A stretch of DNA of 64,000 nt, from NCBI GenBank assembly GCA_964406345.1, contig CAYORK010000003.1:3428-67427 (forward strand), written 5' to 3'. The translations under genes were made by a program, and so were the position numbers. The DNA comes from SYAN01 sp964406345. Lineage in GTDB: Bacteria; Actinomycetota; Actinomycetes; Nanopelagicales; Nanopelagicaceae. Each line of letters opens with the position of its first letter. Positions within the stretch are counted from its first letter, which is position 1. Below, piece by piece: positions 52,501 through 59,933 of the stretch. The notes beneath the pieces were generated by a model, which made no database searches, was not told where the DNA came from, and worked only from the letters and a program-made list of their open reading frames with translations.

Positions 52501-53442
52501 TCAGTCCTCGATCACATCCCGAACGGCCGAGATCCTTCTCTCGATCTCATCAGCGGCCTCGATTTCCCCGCGATTGCGAAGGGTCTTCGCGATCTCCTGC
52601 TCGACCTCGATGATGAAGTCGAAATCCTTCTCATCGGATTCCGCGATGGTGTGGAGCACTTTGCGAAGGGTCTGAAGTCCTTGATCCACATCGCCAGCCA
52701 GGATCTTCGCTTTACCCAACTCGAAGAGCGCGAAGGTCTCGCGAATGTGATCGTGTGCGGTCTGGAAGACATCGAGTGCACGTTGCGCAGCGATCGCGCC
52801 GTTCTCTGCGTCTCCGAGCGCGATCATGCAATATGCGATCTTCTGATCGCACCTGCCGACATGGATCACTTCCTTCAACTTCTTATAGATAGGCCGGGCT
52901 TGATTGAATGCTTCGATCGCTTCAACGTAGCGACCTAGTTCTCGCTTCGCACAACCGATGAGGTAGAAGTCATTGGCAGCACCGATCTCATTGCCATCGA
53001 CGAGATGCTCTTGGACGCACTCCTGGACACACTCAATCGCCTTCTCATACTCCTTTGAGTTGAAGAGCCACTCTCCGAGAGTGCAGGCGAGTTCCAGGGC
53101 GACAGGGGACTTATGTTCTCGTAGCAACTCGACCGCCTTGCTCATCGCCTTAGCGGCCTCATCGATCCGACGAAGTTGATTGAGGTTGTAACCGATTGCC
53201 GAGTAAGCCTGTGCTAATCCTTCGACTGGCGCACCCGCACCGAGTTCTGAGTAGATATCGCGCGCTGTCTCTGCGAGGGCGAGCGCTTCGTCGTATTGGC
53301 CACGGGCATAGATGCGCGCGCTCAACTCGTAATAGGTCTCAGCGCGCTCGGCGCCTTGGACCTCGGGGATCCGCTCCCAGAGCATCTCTTCAGTGATGAT
53401 GTCATCGTTTGTGGATTCATCATCAGCGCTCAATGGAAACAC
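52501..53442 (-). CDS. TPR-repeat protein
   Basis: This 313-aa cytosolic protein is built of about six tetratricopeptide repeats, e.g. AETYYELSARIYARGQYDEALALAETARDIYSE, GLAQAYSAIGYNLNQLRRIDEAAKAMSKAVELLRE and NDFYLIGCAKRELGRYVEAIEAFNQARPIYKK. The C-terminal 60 residues are helical and charged. No enzymatic domain is seen; it probably is a protein-interaction scaffold. The start is GTG at 53442 after AAGAGAGG. The 3' end lies 21 bases from the phosphatase start, so the two may be co-transcribed. Confidence 0.88.
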   Translation of the reverse strand: MFPLSADDESTNDDIITEEMLWERIPEVQGAERAETYYELSARIYARGQYDEALALAETARDIYSELGAGAPVEGLAQAYSAIGYNLNQLRRIDEAAKAMSKAVELLREHKSPVALELACTLGEWLFNSKEYEKAIECVQECVQEHLVDGNEIGAANDFYLIGCAKRELGRYVEAIEAFNQARPIYKKLKEVIHVGRCDQKIAYCMIALGDAENGAIAAQRALDVFQTAHDHIRETFALFELGKAKILAGDVDQGLQTLRKVLHTIAESDEKDFDFIIEVEQEIAKTLRNRGEIEAADEIERRISAVRDVIED

Positions 53443-53584
53443 CCTCTCTTTTCTACTTCTTCTCTATCTTCCTGTACGTATGAGTTTCGCAACCAGATTA
53501 CGTGCCGGGAAGTGGCGTCACCTTAGCAAGGTCGGCTTAGACGAGGGGTCTCAAAGACTCTGATGGATAGGAAGTAAGCGGAGC

Positions 53585-53615
53585 GCGTCTCGATTTGAGA
53601 GGCCTCTTGAGACGC
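53585..53615 (-). terminator. Hairpin after the nucleotidyltransferase gene
   Basis: GCGTCTC (53585-53591) and GAGACGC (53609-53615) form a perfect 7-bp stem in the 184-base region between the TPR gene start and the nucleotidyltransferase stop. No T tract follows, so a terminator role is tentative. Nothing else was recognised in this intergenic region. Confidence 0.35.
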
Positions 53616-53626
53616 TTCGCGCGACT

Positions 53627-54325
53627 CTAGGCACCAAGTCCGCGGTTAGCCCGATCGAGATCCTCTTGGAAGTCGACCTCAACCGCGAAGAGATCCGAGA
53701 TGTCGACTGGTAGCACCTTGAGTCCATCTCGCTCGATCGCTAGCTCAAGCCCACGCTCAAAGTAGTCGCCTTCACCGCATTCGATCAGGTGCTTGAGGAG
53801 CGAAGCCTTATCCCTACTTGAGATGAAGTTGATTCCGACCGCTTCACCAAGTGCGCCCTTCACCGTCTTCGAGAGTTCCTTGATGTCGCCACCCGAGTCA
53901 ACGGTGTACTTCACTTCTTCATCACCTACGGCTGAGGTGTTGACTGAGACGAAGGAGCGATCCTCATCTACGAAGCGCTTGAGTCGTTCCAAGACCTTCG
54001 CATCGAATACGACATCACCATTGAGCCAGAGGACACCGCCATCGAAACTCGAGGCAAGTGCACGCATGAGACTCTTCGAGGTGTTTGTCCGATCGTATTC
54101 CTCGTTGTAGATGAAGATGGAACGCGGAAAGGATTCCATGATCATCTCCATCTTGAATCCAACGACGATCGAGATGCGACTGCTCTCACCAAAGGCGCTT
54201 TGGATGTTCTCGATCTGCTGCTGCATGATGGTTCGACCATCGACGAGTGGAGTCAACGGTTTTGGAAAAGGTTTACCGAGACGCGTTCCCATTCCAGCTG
54301 CAAGGATCGTTACCTGGTAATTCAC
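53627..54325 (-). CDS. Sugar/alcohol-phosphate nucleotidyltransferase
   Basis: This 232-aa protein has the nucleotidyltransferase start VTILAAGMGTRLGKPFPKPLTPL, the metal Asp in LWLNGDVVFD, and a C-terminal second metal region around FAVEVDFQEDLDRA. It resembles single-domain enzymes that make CDP-activated polyols or inositol (IPCT type) or other NDP-sugars. The base and substrate cannot be told. It is divergent from a CDP-alcohol phosphotransferase gene, which suggests it supplies that enzyme's CDP-alcohol. The start is GTG at 54325, six bases after TACTAT. Confidence 0.82.
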   Translation of the reverse strand: MNYQVTILAAGMGTRLGKPFPKPLTPLVDGRTIMQQQIENIQSAFGESSRISIVVGFKMEMIMESFPRSIFIYNEEYDRTNTSKSLMRALASSFDGGVLWLNGDVVFDAKVLERLKRFVDEDRSFVSVNTSAVGDEEVKYTVDSGGDIKELSKTVKGALGEAVGINFISSRDKASLLKHLIECGEGDYFERGLELAIERDGLKVLPVDISDLFAVEVDFQEDLDRANRGLGA

Positions 54326-54330
54326 TCGTC

Positions 54331-54337
54331 TATAGTA
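54331..54337. promoter_or_regulatory. Shared divergent -10 boxes of the nucleotidyltransferase and CDP-alcohol phosphotransferase genes
   Basis: The heptamer TATAGTA reads TATAGT on the plus strand (seven bases before the GTG at 54344) and TACTAT on the minus strand (six bases before the GTG at 54325). The two genes are 18 bases apart, so both transcripts would be leaderless. Confidence 0.55.
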
Positions 54338-54343
54338 TCTGAC

Positions 54344-55990
54344 GTGAAATTGATGATCGACGAGAGAACATCACTCGATTCCGTCATCGAACTTCTTCGC
54401 ACCGCTGATGACGATCTCATCCTCGAAGAAGCCGGAGTGGAAGTCCATCAGCCATACCTCGACGAGCTCATCGACTTCCCTCATCGACAAAGTGCAGCGC
54501 TTGTAGCCAGCGGTAAGGATTCCAAAGTCAATGACCTCTTCGTGCGGAACAAACTCATTCGAAGCGTTCGAACGAAGGTCCACGACTCTCCCGCGGCGAA
54601 TCGTCGTTTCGTCGGAGTGATCCGTCTCAGCCTCAACCAAAGAGTTGAGATCCTTGATGCTTTGGCGATGGGTAAGGACGGGCGATTCGCCTCGATTCCG
54701 CTCCTTGATCTCATACTCCTTCTCATGGTCCGTAACGCCATCGCCGTAACACCGGTCTCCATCGAGACGGCGCCATGGCGAAATCCCGCTCGTGGAAAGG
54801 GGGAGTCATTACCGACTCTCTCTGCGCGAGCCACTCGTCGGTTGAAGTTGACTCTTGCAAATCGCTCCAATGATGGTTTCTTCTCTGTCCTCGTCCTGCG
54901 ACGTCTCTCCAAACCCCTCACAGCGCTCTCTGTCCGACTCGGTATCTCACCGAACCTGATCACCTTCGTATCACTCCTGATCGGTTTCTACTCTGCCTAT
55001 CTCTTCTCGCAACAGGATTACATCGTCGGCGCACTTCTCTTCCAACTCTCCTTGATCGTGGATTGTTCGGACGGTGAGGTCGCCCGCTACACCAGGAAGT
55101 TCTCTGACTTCGGTCGTTGGTTCGATGCAAGCACTGATCGAGTCAAGGAGTACACCGTCTATGCCGCACTCGCCTACAGCGCGCCGGAATCGATGTGGCC
55201 ATGGGCAATCGGATTGATGGCACTACAGACATTCAGGCACTTGAGCGATTACACATTCAGTGCCATCTCTCAAGCACGTGAGGGGGGATTGAAGAAGCGC
55301 GACATCTTCATCCCGGACGATGGCTTCAGCGAACCGCAGTGGCGCGGTGAATCGGATTTCAAGTATTGGGTGAAGAAGATCCTCAACTTCCCGATAGGAG
55401 AACGTTGGCTTGCGATCTCAGTACTCGCCGCAATCGGCGGAGGGCAATGGGTCTTTCCGGGCATGTTCTTCTTCGGCTCCATCTCACTCCTCTACGCCTG
55501 GCTCACACGTATCCGACGAACGGTGACGTGGAAAGGCGAAGGCCCGAAGAACTCAATCGTTCTCTACCAACAAGATCTCCTCCTCACCTCTGTGAAATCC
55601 TCTAGGGACACTTCTAGGGAAACTTCTAGGGAACTTGGTGGGCGCTTCTCTTGGGCGGTGCCCTCACTCCTTCGCCTCGTCGAGATCCTCACAGTCCTTG
55701 CTATCGCTTTCATCGTGGAAGGTGCTGCGATCGACGGATACCTCTTCTTGGCACTCTTTGCCATCGTCTATCACCACTATGACGCGCTCTATCGTTCACT
55801 TCAATCACAGAGTTTCCCGAAGTGGCTCTCCTTCCTGGGCCTCAAAGTGGAAGGAAGAATCGCGCTCTTCGCGCTATTGCTCGTCACGGGAGTCAATCTC
55901 CAATTCGTGGCCTACTTCTTCCTCGTGCTCTTCCTTGGAATCGCTTCGATCCAGTGGTTCCTCCAAATCCGTAAGCCTTCGCGCGCCTAG
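54344..55990 (+). CDS. CDP-alcohol phosphotransferase with unknown N-terminal domain
   Basis: This 548-aa protein has an N-terminal cytosolic domain (about residues 1-180, e.g. VGVIRLSLNQRVEILDALAMG and LLLMVRNAIAVTPVSIE), possibly a degenerate nucleotidyltransferase-like module. A CDP-OH-P membrane core carries the complete motif D240-C-S-D-G-E-V-A-R-x8-G-x3-D-x3-D265. A C-terminal half follows with four to five more membrane segments (about 400-540). The start GTG at 54344 is chosen from the promoter geometry; upstream codons lie inside the divergent gene. It probably transfers a CDP-activated group to a phosphorylated alcohol, forming a phospholipid or phosphodiester headgroup. Confidence 0.85.
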   Translation: MKLMIDERTSLDSVIELLRTADDDLILEEAGVEVHQPYLDELIDFPHRQSAALVASGKDSKVNDLFVRNKLIRSVRTKVHDSPAANRRFVGVIRLSLNQRVEILDALAMGKDGRFASIPLLDLILLLMVRNAIAVTPVSIETAPWRNPARGKGESLPTLSARATRRLKLTLANRSNDGFFSVLVLRRLSKPLTALSVRLGISPNLITFVSLLIGFYSAYLFSQQDYIVGALLFQLSLIVDCSDGEVARYTRKFSDFGRWFDASTDRVKEYTVYAALAYSAPESMWPWAIGLMALQTFRHLSDYTFSAISQAREGGLKKRDIFIPDDGFSEPQWRGESDFKYWVKKILNFPIGERWLAISVLAAIGGGQWVFPGMFFFGSISLLYAWLTRIRRTVTWKGEGPKNSIVLYQQDLLLTSVKSSRDTSRETSRELGGRFSWAVPSLLRLVEILTVLAIAFIVEGAAIDGYLFLALFAIVYHHYDALYRSLQSQSFPKWLSFLGLKVEGRIALFALLLVTGVNLQFVAYFFLVLFLGIASIQWFLQIRKPSRA

Positions 55991-55993
55991 ACT
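55988..55993 (+). promoter_or_regulatory. -10-like box TAGACT nested on a stop codon, upstream of the second phosphotransferase
   Basis: The TAG stop of the first CDP-alcohol phosphotransferase starts the hexamer TAGACT, which ends seven bases before the GTG at 56001. It is the same design as at 18365. Confidence 0.5.
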
Positions 55994-56000
55994 TCACCTC

Positions 56001-56762
56001 GTGCGTCCCTCGATCGCAGAGCTCAAAGCTAAGACTCAACCTGAGTCAGTCACCGGTCGACGCAACTCCGAACACTGGACTGCAGACCTCTACCTGCGAC
56101 GTCTCTCGCCGTACATCACAAGGATTCTGATCCCGACATCCATCACTCCCAACGGTGTCACTTACCTGATGATCCTCACCGGGATCTCCATCTCACTCTC
56201 CCTATTGATCCCTGGATGGATCGCCTTCCTTCTCGCGCTCTTCCTCAGTCAACTTCAAATGCTCTGGGACTGCATCGACGGTGAATTGGCGAGGTGGCGC
56301 GAGAGGTTCTCTCCTGCCGGGATCTTCCTCGACAAGGTCGGCCACTATTTCGCGGAAGCGCTCATCCCCATCGCTATCGGATGGCGTCTCTCGCAGGATA
56401 TGAGTGGGAGCAATGACTATCTCTATCCATTCCTAGGTGCGCTCCTCGCAACTTTGATCGTGATCAACAAGGGTCTCAATGACGCGGTCCATGTCGCTCG
56501 TGCCTTCTCTGGGCTCGAGAAATTGCAGGACAAGGCATCACCGATTCGTAAAGGTCTGCTCGCCCAGCTTCGCCGGATAGCCAATCTCATTCCGCTCCAC
56601 CGCAGTTACCACTCCGTCGAGATGACACTCATCTTCACTCTCGCCTTCACCTTCGGAGTGCTTGAAGAGGCTTTTCTGATCCTCGTGATCGCGAGCCCTC
56701 TCGTCACTCTCGGACATCTCATATCCATTCTCGCCTCCTCAAAACTTCAATCGGACAGGTAG
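56001..56762 (+). CDS. CDP-alcohol phosphotransferase family protein with altered catalytic motif
   Basis: This 253-aa membrane protein has about six helices and a short amphipathic N-terminus ending in SPYITRILIPTSITPNGVTYL. The catalytic motif reads D90-C-I-D-G-E-L-A-R-x8-G-x3-D111-x3-H115. The final Asp of the family motif, regarded as the catalytic base, is replaced by His; all other positions are kept. It may be a subfamily variant or a modified activity. The start GTG at 56001 is 10 bases after the previous gene. Confidence 0.83.
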   Translation: MRPSIAELKAKTQPESVTGRRNSEHWTADLYLRRLSPYITRILIPTSITPNGVTYLMILTGISISLSLLIPGWIAFLLALFLSQLQMLWDCIDGELARWRERFSPAGIFLDKVGHYFAEALIPIAIGWRLSQDMSGSNDYLYPFLGALLATLIVINKGLNDAVHVARAFSGLEKLQDKASPIRKGLLAQLRRIANLIPLHRSYHSVEMTLIFTLAFTFGVLEEAFLILVIASPLVTLGHLISILASSKLQSDR

Positions 56763-56772
56763 CAGCGGATAC

Positions 56773-57648
56773 GTGAAGCAGGACTTCGGATGCGTCGTCC
56801 TCACTATGGGCAAGAGACCCGATGAGTTGCAGCACGCCGTCGATTCCCTCATGGCACAGGTAGGTGTCAGCCTCGACATCGTCATCGTTGGAAATGGTTG
56901 GAATCCCAAGAGTCAGTTCCCATCTCAGAAGACACTCTTCTTGATAGAGAACATCGGCATCCCTGGCGGAAGAAATGCCGGCGCAAAAGAGGTCAATGGC
57001 ACGTATCTCTTCTTCCTTGATGATGATGTACTTCTTCATGATCCACAAACTCTCCTGAAGATGAAGAAGTTGATGACATCTCGACCTGAAGTGGGTCTGA
57101 TCCAACCTCGCGTGATCGCACTGAAAGATGGTGAGAAGACTCCGAGCCGATGGGTTCCACGACTATTTGTGGGAGACGAAGGACGTAGTTCGGTCGCAAC
57201 TTCACTATGGGAAGGTGCGACAGCAATCGAACGAACTCTCTTCGATCAAGTAGGTGGCTGGCCCTCTTCCTTCTTCTATGCTCATGAAGGAGTGGAATTG
57301 GTCTGGAGAGTTCTCGATGAAGGGAGCATCCCTTGGTATGCCGCTGACATTTCGGTGAAACATCCAGTCATCAATCCAGCCCGACATGACTACTACTTCT
57401 TCCTCAACGCCAGAAATCGTGTGTGGCTCGCCAAAAGAAATCTGCGCTTTCCATTCTCGTTTCTCTATCCCCTCACCTGGGTATTGATCTCACTTCTTCG
57501 AATCCGAGAGAAGCGGGGATCTTGGTTTAAGGGACTCTTCCAAGGAGTCTTCACAAGCAGTCTTGGCGTTGATGAGCAGAAGCGCAAGAAACTACGTTGG
57601 CGCACTCATTGGTTGCTGACCAAATTTGGCCGTCCACCAATCATCTGA
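56773..57648 (+). CDS. Family 2 glycosyltransferase
   Basis: This 291-aa GT-A fold enzyme contains VVLTMGKRPDELQHAVDSLMAQ at the start, VIVGNGWNPK, IGIPGGRNAGAKEVNGTYLFFLDDDVLLHD (nucleotide-sugar metal-binding DDD), a WEGATAIERTLFDQVGGWPSSFFYAHEGVELVWRVL acceptor/catalytic region, and a hydrophobic C-terminal segment (FLYPLTWVLISLL) that may bind the membrane. GT2 members of this shape include rhamnosyl- and galactofuranosyl-transferases of the cell wall. The start is GTG at 56773. Within this cluster it may glycosylate the lipid product; the acceptor is unknown. Confidence 0.87.
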   Translation: MKQDFGCVVLTMGKRPDELQHAVDSLMAQVGVSLDIVIVGNGWNPKSQFPSQKTLFLIENIGIPGGRNAGAKEVNGTYLFFLDDDVLLHDPQTLLKMKKLMTSRPEVGLIQPRVIALKDGEKTPSRWVPRLFVGDEGRSSVATSLWEGATAIERTLFDQVGGWPSSFFYAHEGVELVWRVLDEGSIPWYAADISVKHPVINPARHDYYFFLNARNRVWLAKRNLRFPFSFLYPLTWVLISLLRIREKRGSWFKGLFQGVFTSSLGVDEQKRKKLRWRTHWLLTKFGRPPII

Positions 57649-57666
57649 ACTCACTTCGATCGACCA

Positions 57667-57672
57667 TATACT
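57667..57672 (+). promoter_or_regulatory. -10-like box TATACT of the degenerate ABC gene
   Basis: TATACT ends seven bases before the ATG at 57680, which supports this ATG over upstream in-frame codons inside the glycosyltransferase gene. Confidence 0.5.
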
Positions 57673-57679
57673 CCCCAAC

Positions 57680-59029
57680 ATGAGGCCGCTATCAGAGCTA
57701 CGCAGGCTTGCGCAGTTCCAAGATGCGCGAGCCTCCCTCGCCGGGATCATTCGTTTCGCATTCTTCAAGGCACTCGCCTTCGTAGTGGGCTCACTCTTGA
57801 TCGCCCTCCTCAGCGCAACTCTCATCCAAGATCCTGAACTGACGACAGCAGTGTGGATTGCCGCCATCACCTTCATCCTTGTAGTTGGGTGCCAAGCTGC
57901 CTTGGTCCCCTTGAGCGAAAGGTTTGTGACTACTTCCAGTCGTGCCTTGATCGAATCCGTACGGAGTGAAGCGTCGGAGGAGTTGCTCGAGTCATCACCT
58001 ACAGAGCTCGGCCAACTCGAAGTCGACCACATCGTCGCTCGAGTGATCGAAGAACCAAAGTCCCTGCGCGAGTATCTGACCAAGGAAGTTCCTACGACCG
58101 TTGAACTCTTGTTCACTCTGATTCTCTCCTCCATAACTCTGGTATCCCTACTCTTCGCATCAGCTGCCTCAGAATCTCTTCTTGTATTCGCAATCCTTCT
58201 CTTGATCCAGAGTGCTTGGTCCCTTTCAAATCTGCTCGGCACTTCAAAGAAGACGCTGAATTTCGATCTCCTACAAGACCCGAAGATCAAGGAGATCGAG
58301 AACGTCGAGGGAGAGGAGATTCCTCAAGGGTCTTCTTCGCTCGGCAGAGTGAAAGAGATGCGATGGACTGACTGTGAGATCGTCCTCGATGAGGATCACG
58401 TCGTGACATTCCCATGGGGAATCGCATCCGCTGGGAAGTTGACTCTCGTTCAGGGCCTTGGGCACAAGGCGAAGACCGCATTGGTCGAGTCGATCATCGG
58501 TATCCGTACCCCCCACCAAGGTCGGATCTTCATGGAGACGAGCAAGGGAACGTTTCGCGTCGACGCGCTCGATCATGCGCAACTACGAGGATTGATTGGC
58601 TGGCTTCCGAAGGATCCAAAGTTCATCGCTGGAACGATCGAAGAGAACTTCCGTTTGATCAAGCCTCGAGCAAATCGTGAGAAGTTCAAGGAGATCCTGG
58701 CCAAGGTGGGATTGACTGAGGAGTCACTACCTGATGGAGTCAAGACTCGAGTCGATCAAGGAACCCTAACCAAGGCGCAGTTGCGAAGACTTGCATTGGC
58801 GCGCATCCTCCTCAAAGAGGCTCCAATAATCCTCGCTGAAGAAGACTCGACAATCGAGGACGGAGAGCTTCGAACTCTCCTCAATGAAACTTTGAAGACC
58901 TTTGCTCGCGAGGGCGACATGGTGATCGCTGTAAGTGAGGACCAAGAACTCAAGGGATTGTCAGATCGAGTCCTCATCATTGACTCAGAGTCCTTCACTC
59001 CAACTTTCGTCTTGGAGAGTGCGCAATGA
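57680..59029 (+). CDS. ABC-exporter-like protein with degenerate ATPase motifs
   Basis: This 449-aa protein has about four N-terminal membrane segments (residues about 25-49, 55-78, 138-160, 164-183), fewer than the six of an exporter half. An ABC-like domain follows at 230-449. Each motif aligns but is altered: Walker A reads G259-L-G-H-K-A-K-T, lacking two glycines; Q-loop Gln is K311; the signature LSGGQ is LTKAQ (363-367); Walker B Asp is E387; the switch His is E420. Flanking residues such as RRLALARILL and the ADR-like SDRVLII are kept. It looks like a maintained pseudo-ATPase of the CydDC-like exporter group. It overlaps the next gene by ATGA. Confidence 0.72.
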   Translation: MRPLSELRRLAQFQDARASLAGIIRFAFFKALAFVVGSLLIALLSATLIQDPELTTAVWIAAITFILVVGCQAALVPLSERFVTTSSRALIESVRSEASEELLESSPTELGQLEVDHIVARVIEEPKSLREYLTKEVPTTVELLFTLILSSITLVSLLFASAASESLLVFAILLLIQSAWSLSNLLGTSKKTLNFDLLQDPKIKEIENVEGEEIPQGSSSLGRVKEMRWTDCEIVLDEDHVVTFPWGIASAGKLTLVQGLGHKAKTALVESIIGIRTPHQGRIFMETSKGTFRVDALDHAQLRGLIGWLPKDPKFIAGTIEENFRLIKPRANREKFKEILAKVGLTEESLPDGVKTRVDQGTLTKAQLRRLALARILLKEAPIILAEEDSTIEDGELRTLLNETLKTFAREGDMVIAVSEDQELKGLSDRVLIIDSESFTPTFVLESAQ

Positions 59030-59514
59030 GGCTAACCATCATTCATTGGTCTCTCCTCCTCTCAACTTGCGCGGTCAGCGCTTGGTTCAATCCCTGGGCT
59101 GGAGTCTCTTCCTTCTGCATCGTCACATTGGTCTGGCTGGTGCTGTGGCAACTGCAACGGAGAGATTTTTCGACAACGGATTCACACAATGAAGATGAGG
59201 AACGCTTGATCCAAGCCGTGAATCAACTCAGAGCCAATCCTTACGAAGGAGAGATCTTTGGCTTCAATTCACGAGTCCAAGAAGAGATCCGCGAGATCAT
59301 CGGCACACTTGGTGAGAAGGACGAGCCGACGAAGAGAAAGGCCGCTTGGCGATCCGCTCTTCCCACTCTTGCACTCGGCCTGCAAATGATGGTCAACCTC
59401 AGCGTGATCACTTGGTCATCAGTCAGATTCGATCAATTGGGAATCCTCATACTGATTCTTCTTCCCTCTCTCACCTACCCCATACTCGCAAGGCTCTCTA
59501 GTTCCCGTCCGTAA
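59026..59514 (+). CDS. Small membrane protein coupled to the degenerate ABC gene
   Basis: This 162-aa protein has two N-terminal helices (about residues 3-22 and 25-43), a charged cytosolic middle (DSHNEDEERLIQAVNQLRANPYEGEIFGF...IREIIGTLGEKDEPTKRK), and two C-terminal helices (about 110-130 and 137-156). I recognise no family. The ATGA overlap with the preceding gene suggests translational coupling and a joint complex, perhaps replacing the missing exporter helices. This is inference from gene order. Confidence 0.72.
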   Translation: MRLTIIHWSLLLSTCAVSAWFNPWAGVSSFCIVTLVWLVLWQLQRRDFSTTDSHNEDEERLIQAVNQLRANPYEGEIFGFNSRVQEEIREIIGTLGEKDEPTKRKAAWRSALPTLALGLQMMVNLSVITWSSVRFDQLGILILILLPSLTYPILARLSSSRP

Positions 59515-59528
59515 GGGGTGGATCAGAT

Positions 59529-59903
59529 ATGGCAATGAGTCCTCAATCAGGTCGAGTGGCGCATGAAGACTTGGCATGGTCTTCCGAACCTGACAATCAC
59601 TTGAGATACAAGCAACTCTTGACTTCCAAATCGCATGGCCCAGATATCAGCGTGACCCTTGTAGAAATCGATGGCGAGCATTTGGAACTTCGTACCGATT
59701 CGAGTTCCCGGGTCTATGTGATCTACGAGGGTGAATTCACATTCGACATCGAAGGATCCACCTTCAACGCCAAGGAAGAAGATGTCATTCGGATTGCTCG
59801 AGGTGAGACATACAGCTTTCGAGGCACTGGAAGATATCTAGTGATCAACGGTCCAGCCTTCGAGTCAGGTGATGACGTCTACTCTGATGGAGTGATGCGC
59901 TAA
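59529..59903 (+). CDS. Small cupin-domain protein
   Basis: This 124-aa single-cupin protein has beta-strand blocks VTLVEIDGEHLELRTDSSSRVYVIYEGEFTFDIEGSTFNAKEEDVIRIARGETYSFRGTGRYLVINGP. The usual metal-binding His residues of cupin motif 1 are missing (RVYVIYEGE has no HxH), so it may bind a small ligand rather than catalyse. AAGGGGTGG precedes the ATG. It is the last gene of the run and converges on the secreted-protein gene 30 bases away. Confidence 0.75.
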   Translation: MAMSPQSGRVAHEDLAWSSEPDNHLRYKQLLTSKSHGPDISVTLVEIDGEHLELRTDSSSRVYVIYEGEFTFDIEGSTFNAKEEDVIRIARGETYSFRGTGRYLVINGPAFESGDDVYSDGVMR

Positions 59904-59933
59904 AAGCAATGATGCTTCAAGGTTTCTCTCTAA

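Noticed and set aside
54200..54343. Longer N-terminus for the first CDP-alcohol phosphotransferase (in-frame ATG at 54200)
   Set aside because: It would overlap the 5' half of the divergent nucleotidyltransferase gene, and the TATAGT box with seven-base spacing points to the GTG at 54344.
57592..58290. 232-codon minus-strand open frame opposite the degenerate ABC gene
   Set aside because: I considered it because the ABC gene is unusual. Its translation is Ser/Arg-rich without motifs, while the plus strand keeps ABC landmarks, a promoter box and coupling to the next gene.
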